DNA from: Candidatus Falkowiibacteriota bacterium
Lineage (GTDB): Bacteria > Patescibacteriota > Patescibacteriia > Patescibacteriales > UBA12465
Reading direction: 5' to 3'
DNA length: 9,940 nucleotides
Assembly: GCA_026396945.1 (NCBI GenBank)
Contig: JAPLVX010000063.1
Span: 1 to 9,940, forward strand
Part shown: piece by piece, positions 5,305-9,940 of the stretch
Position numbering within the stretch: the stretch's first letter is position 1
Layout: each line of letters begins with the position of its first letter
The notes under the pieces: generated by a model
The model's input: only the letters and a program-made list of their open reading frames with translations
Database searches by the model: none
What the model was told of the DNA's origin: nothing
Translations under genes and position numbers: made by a program

Positions 5305-8135
5305 ATTAAAATAGTGCGGTTAGCGTATTTTTTTACGGCTTGTTGGAATTTTTTACCCTTGTCTTCAAAATTTTTAAATAAACTATAACTCGGTGAGGCG
5401 GTCGATAAGAGAACGACTCGTCCGGGCGCTGTATTTTTATAAATAAATTTAAGAGCGGCGTCTAAACTGGAAGTTGAGAAAAATTTTGGCGCGGCCTCGG
5501 CCGAAACATTTTTCAGAAATGAAGTATTCTTTTCGGCTGAAGAATCTTTTGTCGCTCGATAATTTTTGGCAGCCGTTTTAAGGGCGCGCTTAATCGCCGC
5601 TCCAATCTCAACACCGTTAGCCGGCAGGAGCACGATATTTTTTATTTTTAATTTAACAATTTCCTTAGCGAGGGCGGTAAAATTATAACCTCGGTCCTCA
5701 CCGCCTAAAATTATCGCTCCAATTTTTTCTTTAAAGACTTGAAGGGCGGCTAGAGTTGATTCGGGCGTGGTCGAGATCGCATCATCGTAGAAAGATAAGC
5801 CTTGGTGCTCACCGACAAATTCTAAGCGATGGGCCAAATTTTTAAATTTAGCCAGAGCGCGCTTAATGATTGCATTAGAGACACCGTATAATTTAGCGAT
5901 ACAAACGGCGGCCATAATATTTTGCAAATTATGTTCACCCAATAATTTGATTTTGGAGAGGGGGATTATTTTTTCCTGACTATAGTAGAGACAGTCGGAC
6001 TTAATTGAACATTTTTTCAAATAATTAACCGACTTCGCTGGAGTCGTGGCGGCTAATTTCTTTAGAGCCGGATAATCATGATTAAAGATAAAATAATCTT
6101 GAGCGTTTTGATGCCTGGTAATATTAGTTTTAGCGCTTAAGTAATTAGCGAAGCCCTGGTGATAGGGCAGATGATCGGGGAAAATATTGATCATCAGGGC
6201 GATATGCGGGCTACGATCAGCCGAGGATAATTGGTGGCTGGATAATTCGTAGACAAAGATTTGTTTAGAATCGGCCGTTTGCCTGGAGTTTAATATTTTT
6301 TTAGAATTACCTATTGTTTCCGGGCTCAACTCCTTGGCCATATACTTAAGCGGATCATAGCCAATATTACCGACCAAAGCCACTTTCTTCCCGGCCGCTT
6401 TTAAAATTTCATAGATTAAAGACGCGGTAGTACTCTTGCCTTTAGTCCCGGTAATGCCAATCGTTTGCCCGGCATAGCGATCTAAAAAAATATTGGTAGC
6501 GGTGGTAATTATTCGGCCAGAATTTCTGGCCGCTTGAATTTCCGGGAGACGGTCGCTAAGACCCGGCGATTTTATAATCACTTCATAGTCATTTAGCGCC
6601 CTTAGATAATTTAGGCCGTAATAGAGCCGAATATTTTTATCTTTAATCTCCAATTTTTTTTGATCGGCAATACCAATTTTAAAATCAGGATATAGTCTTT
6701 TTAAATAGTCATGGACAAAATGGCCCTCGTGGCCATAACCCAAAATCAGGGTCGGGCGAAAGTTTACTGGAACATTATGCTCGGCTTGATATTTTAAAGC
6801 ATTATTAATTAAACGACCGGGCGCGAAAATGGTTTTCTTTATTTTCTTATTGAAATAAGCAGGAATGAAATCATGGTCCCATTCTTTTTTGGCGCCTAGC
6901 AAAAGAAAAGCGGCCCTAACTTCTTCAGGCGTGCCCACACATTCAAAGGGCTTGAACCTGGTTTCACCCCAGAGTTCTTGGAAGGTCGGCAGAAGCGATT
7001 TTTTCTGAAATAAATTGGCACCGAAAATTTTTAATAACTTTTTTTTGGGGACGAAAGCGGCGAGTTGGGAAAAAATAAAGGCACATTTCGGACAGTCATT
7101 GCACCAGTGAGTTCTAATTGGTCTAGTTTGGGAAAAATTACGATTGCAACTAGAAAAGGCGGAGAAGTATTTTGGATAATGAGAGAATATTTTAACGATA
7201 TTTAATTCCGAGAGCGGTCGCAATAAACTAAAGTAATTTAAATCCGGGCTAATAGAATTTTTGAGGTAATCGCGGAGGTCATTCTCAAATTCTAATGACT
7301 TAGAATATTGATGATTTATTTCTTCACCCAAATAATTAACATTGCCAAAATTGGCGCTCGCCTCATTGGCAAAAACCAGGTGACGATAATCTTTTATTAC
7401 GGCCGTTAAAACTGTGACCCAGGCAAAAATAGCGGAAATTGGAATATGGCCGTTATAAACGCCGAGTTTATTTAGCTCTAATAATTTAGGATCAATCGTT
7501 CGTTTGATAATTAAACGCGGAGCGCCAATAATTTTAGCCGTCTCTTTCTGAATATTACTATCGTTTAAACTAATAAGCGTAAATTCATGGCCTAATTCTT
7601 TTAATCTTTCGGCCGCAACGCAGGAATCTTTACCGCCGCCCGTCCCACACAAGCAACGATCTTTTAACTTAAGCGGGCCGGCGCCATTTTCATTTCTACC
7701 GCTGGCCTTATTTCTAGCGGAATGGCTAGGAAAATTAATCAGGCCGCGATAATCAATTCTATTTTTATAAAAAAATTCACCCAAACCTTTGGTGTAAATT
7801 TTATTCCAAAAGACCGCTTCTGCGCGACCTAGGGTTCCGCTCTTAATAACGATTTGGCGCGGACAAAAGGCTTTATAATAGCCGGTCCCCAAAATTAAAT
7901 GAAGATTGAATAAAATTTTATTTACCAAAGCACGATTCTTTTGCCAATCTATTTTTCCCGGTCCCCAGCTTAGAGTTTCGGTGAATTTTAAGCCGTTATC
8001 AAAAGAATATAAAAAAATTACCGTATTGGTACGGGTGTTCAGGCGGTATGATTCGAAAATAAATTTTTTTGGTTTTTTCGGATACTTATTCATAGAGTTA
8101 GAAGGGCTTAGCTTAAATTTAGGGCCGCTAGACAT
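5301..8135 (-). CDS. MurL-MurD fusion: UDP-MurNAc-L-Ala-L-Glu epimerase joined to a MurD-type glutamate ligase
   Basis: The 944-residue chain has two parts. Residues about 20-425 match MurL, which inverts the terminal L-Glu of UDP-MurNAc-L-Ala-L-Glu to D-Glu in an ATP-dependent manner. Its marks are G-T-G-G-G-K-D-S at 164-171 (nucleotide-binding), N-E-A-S-A-N-F-G-N near 257-265, F-S-S-C-N-R-N-F at 327-334, W-C-x-x-C-P-K-C-A-F at 344-353 and K-P-F-E-C-V-G-T-P-E-E at 395-405. Residues about 460-944 match MurD: an N-terminal Rossmann-like domain with I-L-G-Y-G-H-E-G, a P-loop G-T-K-G-K-S-T at 563-569, Y-E-L-S-S-H-Q-L at 629-636, G-E-H-N-L-Q-N at 733-739, Y-D-D-A-I-S-T-T-P-E-S-T at 783-794, G-G-E-D-R-G at 811-816 and the C-terminal L-L-S-T-A-S-P-S-Y-S-L-F-K-N-F-E. 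In Xanthomonas the equivalent enzymes are separate (MurD2 adds L-Glu, MurL epimerises it). All catalytic motifs are intact. Polar Ser/Asn/Lys-rich insertions occur at about 137-160, 605-626 and 855-890. Met15 (8093) is a possible alternative start. Confidence 0.88.
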   Translation of the reverse strand: MSSGPKFKLSPSNSMNKYPKKPKKFIFESYRLNTRTNTVIFLYSFDNGLKFTETLSWGPGKIDWQKNRALVNKILFNLHLILGTGYYKAFCPRQIVIKSGTLGRAEAVFWNKIYTKGLGEFFYKNRIDYRGLINFPSHSARNKASGRNENGAGPLKLKDRCLCGTGGGKDSCVAAERLKELGHEFTLISLNDSNIQKETAKIIGAPRLIIKRTIDPKLLELNKLGVYNGHIPISAIFAWVTVLTAVIKDYRHLVFANEASANFGNVNYLGEEINHQYSKSLEFENDLRDYLKNSISPDLNYFSLLRPLSELNIVKIFSHYPKYFSAFSSCNRNFSQTRPIRTHWCNDCPKCAFIFSQLAAFVPKKKLLKIFGANLFQKKSLLPTFQELWGETRFKPFECVGTPEEVRAAFLLLGAKKEWDHDFIPAYFNKKIKKTIFAPGRLINNALKYQAEHNVPVNFRPTLILGYGHEGHFVHDYLKRLYPDFKIGIADQKKLEIKDKNIRLYYGLNYLRALNDYEVIIKSPGLSDRLPEIQAARNSGRIITTATNIFLDRYAGQTIGITGTKGKSTTASLIYEILKAAGKKVALVGNIGYDPLKYMAKELSPETIGNSKKILNSRQTADSKQIFVYELSSHQLSSADRSPHIALMINIFPDHLPYHQGFANYLSAKTNITRHQNAQDYFIFNHDYPALKKLAATTPAKSVNYLKKCSIKSDCLYYSQEKIIPLSKIKLLGEHNLQNIMAAVCIAKLYGVSNAIIKRALAKFKNLAHRLEFVGEHQGLSFYDDAISTTPESTLAALQVFKEKIGAIILGGEDRGYNFTALAKEIVKLKIKNIVLLPANGVEIGAAIKRALKTAAKNYRATKDSSAEKNTSFLKNVSAEAAPKFFSTSSLDAALKFIYKNTAPGRVVLLSTASPSYSLFKNFEDKGKKFQQAVKKYANRTILI

Positions 8136-8168
8136 AGTAATTTTTTTGTGGTTAGATATCGTTAGTTC

Positions 8169-8174
8169 ATTATA
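8169..8174 (-). promoter_or_regulatory. Candidate -10 box of the MurL-MurD/holA operon
   Basis: A perfect TATAAT on the minus strand lies 34 bases upstream of the fusion gene start. No good TTGACA-like box is found 17 bases further up (that region is inside the first codons of the divergent gene). On the plus strand the same bases read TATAAA (8171-8176), 14 bases before the divergent start, with a weak TTGTGG at 8146-8151. The 54-base divergent spacer must hold both promoters, probably overlapping. Confidence 0.35.
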
Positions 8175-8189
8175 AAAAATAAATTAATC

Positions 8190-8762
8190 ATGACATCTTA
8201 CGAAGAAGCGAGATTAGATTCTCAAAAGAAGGATTTCTGGTTCTGGTCCAAAGTTTTAGCCCTAGTTGTTGTGGCAATCAATGTCGGTATTTATTTGTTT
8301 TTATATCTTAGATACGGACATTGGCATAGCTTTACTTATCAGGACATCGCGGAAATAAAAATCATTGAATTTGATTACGATTTTCCCTGGTGGACAAACA
8401 TTATTTTTAGTTTTCTTTGGTTGTTTCTAACTCTTTGGGTCTATTGGCGCTTGCATTTAAGATGGTTCAAGCTTGATCGGGCTAAAGTAAACTTAGGCAA
8501 ATTCCAGGGCCGACAGCGTTTAGACGAAGAAGAAGAATTGAAACTCGATTTCTTCATAGTCGACCTTTACAAATTCTCTTTGAATTTCGGCGGGGTTGGC
8601 CTGGGTCTACTGGCGGCAATTTATTTCGGCGGCGCTCTTTATGGCTTAGTGGCCAATATTATTTTTGACCTTTACTTTCATGGTTTGATGATTATGGTCA
8701 TAATGATTTGGAGTTTTATTGAGCCGCTTTATAAATTTATTTTTAAACGTAAGTCGAGTTAG
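8190..8762 (+). CDS. Four-helix membrane protein of unknown function
   Basis: I do not recognise this 190-residue protein. It has a short charged N-terminus, then hydrophobic helices at about 20-41, 67-88, 131-154 and 162-180, and ends in a basic K-R-K-S-S tail. Between helices 2 and 3 lies a charged cytoplasm-like stretch with R-R/K residues (90-110) followed by the acidic run L-D-E-E-E-E-L-K-L-D (111-120). The first loop holds aromatic and histidine residues (G-H-W-H at 43-46). With an even number of helices, both ends probably face the same side. It is transcribed divergently from the MurL-MurD gene and has its own terminator. Many genomes of this type carry unclassified small membrane proteins with this layout, so no function is proposed. 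The uninterrupted frame, clear terminator and membrane pattern support it as a real gene. Confidence 0.8.
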   Translation: MTSYEEARLDSQKKDFWFWSKVLALVVVAINVGIYLFLYLRYGHWHSFTYQDIAEIKIIEFDYDFPWWTNIIFSFLWLFLTLWVYWRLHLRWFKLDRAKVNLGKFQGRQRLDEEEELKLDFFIVDLYKFSLNFGGVGLGLLAAIYFGGALYGLVANIIFDLYFHGLMIMVIMIWSFIEPLYKFIFKRKSS

Positions 8763-8764
8763 GG

Positions 8765-8796
8765 AAGAGCTATTATTCAATTAATAACTCTTTTTT
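8765..8796 (+). terminator. Rho-independent terminator of the membrane-protein gene
   Basis: AAGAG-C-TATTA pairs with TAATA-A-CTCTT around the loop TTCAAT (one C-A mismatch), followed by a T run to 8796. It begins 3 bases after the stop codon. Read from the polA side, the hairpin has no U tract. Confidence 0.75.
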
Positions 8797-8837
8797 ATTA
8801 GTCTTAGCGTAACCCTCCTCTATTAGTAATATTTTTC

Positions 8838-9940
8838 TTATTTCAGCTCGCCCCAATTATCGCCGGTGCTAAACTCGGCAATGATCGGGACCTTTAATTT
8901 TATCACCTCTTCCATAATCTCTTTAATTTGGGGAGCGTAGCTGGCTACTTTATCAGTTTTTATTTCAAAAATCAATTCGTCGTGGACTTGCAATAACATT
9001 CTGATTTCCTCCGGCTGGCTTTTAATTAAATTATGAATTTTGATCATGGCGATCTTAATCAGATCAGCCGCCGTGCCTTGAATCGGGGTATTGATTGCCA
9101 TTCTTTCGGCTGCTCGGCGCAGCATAATGATTTGGGAATTTATTTCCGAGAGCGGTCGACGCCGGCCAAATAGAGTCGCGACATAGCCGCTCTTTTTGGC
9201 GGTTCTGATAGTCTGTTCCATGAATTTTCTGATTTTCGGGTAAGACAGGAAATATTTATCAATAAATTCCTTGGCTTTAAAATAGGGAATACCGGCGCCC
9301 TGGCTTAAGCCGTGCGGACCCTGGCCATAAATAATGCCAAAGTTAACGGCCTTGGCTTCATTCCTCATTTTTTTCGTTACCTCGTCTAATTTAACGTCAT
9401 TGATCGCGGCCGCTGTAATCGTGTGGATGTCTTTATTATCTTTAAAGGCCTGAATCATGGTCTTATCATCGGCCATGTCGGCTACTAAGCGTAATTCAAT
9501 TTGCGAATAATCAAAACTAACTAATTTATAGCCGGTCTCGGCGACAAAAGCGGCGCGAACTTTACGACCTTCGTCGGTTTTGGTCGGGATATTTTGTAAA
9601 TTAGGATCATTAGAAGACAGGCGTCCGGTCGCGGCCACGGTTTGATTATAATTAGTATGAACCCGGCCAGTCAGCGGATTAATCAATTCCGGTAGGGCAC
9701 GGATATAGGTTGATAAAAGCTTGGTCAGCTCGCGATAGTCTTTTAGTAAGGGGACAATCGGATGCAGTTCCCATAATTTATTTAATTCATCCTCGGCCGT
9801 GGAAAAGCCGGTTTTAGTTTTCTTGATATTGGTCGTCGGAATCTCTAGCTTTACAAATAGAATTTCTTTGAGTTGCTTGGTGGAATTAATATTAAATTTA
9901 ACCCCGGCGGCGGCATAAATTTTTTCCTCTATTTTTTTTA
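8838..9940 (-). CDS. polA: DNA polymerase I, C-terminal polymerase part (5' end beyond the window)
   Basis: The frame is open from the window edge to the stop at 8838, giving 366 visible codons. A TTG at 9686 could be read as a start, but the upstream codons clearly belong to the same protein: F-N-I-N-S-T-K-Q-L, T-K-T-G-F-S-T-A-E-D, L-H-P-I-V and Y-R-E-L-T-K-L-L-S-T-Y are all family A polymerase signatures. Downstream come T-G-R-L-S-S-N-D-P-N-L-Q-N-I-P, motif A F-D-Y-S-Q-I-E-L-R-L (first catalytic Asp), motif B R-N-E-A-K-A-V-N-F-G-I-I-Y-G-Q (O helix with the Lys, Phe and Tyr that select dNTPs), T-P-I-Q-G-T-A-A-D-L-I and motif C V-H-D-E-L (second catalytic Asp). The protein works in Okazaki fragment maturation and repair. 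Whether it also has 5'-nuclease and proofreading domains cannot be seen here. Confidence 0.95.
   Translation of the reverse strand, partial: KKIEEKIYAAAGVKFNINSTKQLKEILFVKLEIPTTNIKKTKTGFSTAEDELNKLWELHPIVPLLKDYRELTKLLSTYIRALPELINPLTGRVHTNYNQTVAATGRLSSNDPNLQNIPTKTDEGRKVRAAFVAETGYKLVSFDYSQIELRLVADMADDKTMIQAFKDNKDIHTITAAAINDVKLDEVTKKMRNEAKAVNFGIIYGQGPHGLSQGAGIPYFKAKEFIDKYFLSYPKIRKFMEQTIRTAKKSGYVATLFGRRRPLSEINSQIIMLRRAAERMAINTPIQGTAADLIKIAMIKIHNLIKSQPEEIRMLLQVHDELIFEIKTDKVASYAPQIKEIMEEVIKLKVPIIAEFSTGDNWGELK

Noticed and set aside
7906..8175. Plus-strand 89-codon frame over the start of the MurL-MurD gene
   Set aside because: It is antisense to the conserved fusion protein and has no family features.
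9686..9686. TTG at 9686 as the start of a short polA
   Set aside because: The 84 codons upstream to the window edge are open and carry conserved polymerase I motifs, so the gene simply continues beyond the window.

Overview
The window looks like a piece of a small, AT-rich bacterial genome. The best guess is the candidate phyla radiation (Patescibacteria), but this is an inference from gene content and style: compact housekeeping genes, no visible Shine-Dalgarno sequences, an L-Glu-epimerising peptidoglycan route, and an odd initiator tRNA. No 16S gene is present to confirm it.

Layout from left to right. Positions 1-123 hold a fragment of a family 2 glycosyltransferase (minus strand) that abuts the 5' part of pnp (96-899, minus). 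Only the first 267 codons of PNPase are present and the two frames do not match, so this is a breakpoint: a chimeric assembly or a real rearrangement. Positions 1122-2276 (plus) encode a secreted protein with a signal peptide, a dockerin-like calcium loop and a C-terminal domain of the type IX secretion sorting type, which is unexpected in this setting. After two terminators, a NYN-domain putative RNase (2445-2972, minus), rpsO (3018-3386, minus, with an acidic tail) and rpsT (3493-3753, minus) follow.

Positions 3821-4233 are a minus-strand cluster of four tRNA genes, in transcription order Ile(GAT), initiator Met(CAT), Phe(GAA), Pro(TGG). The cluster has a good promoter upstream of tRNA-Ile, and a separate strong promoter for rpsT lies just after tRNA-Pro.

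Positions 4321-8135 (minus) are a two-gene operon. First comes a 944-residue fusion of a MurL-type UDP-MurNAc-L-Ala-L-Glu epimerase with a MurD-type ligase. Then, with a 4-base ATGA overlap, comes holA (DNA polymerase III delta). The fusion puts in one chain the two steps that add glutamate as the L-isomer and then invert it to D-Glu, so cell-wall D-Glu could be made without a glutamate racemase.

A four-helix membrane protein of unknown function (8190-8762, plus) is transcribed divergently from the fusion gene and ends in a clear terminator. The right edge holds the 3' part of polA (8838-9940, minus), which runs off the window.

The most notable points are the MurL-MurD fusion, the T9SS-type secreted protein beside ribosomal genes, the pnp/glycosyltransferase junction, and the initiator tRNA with C33 and an A1:A72 mismatch.
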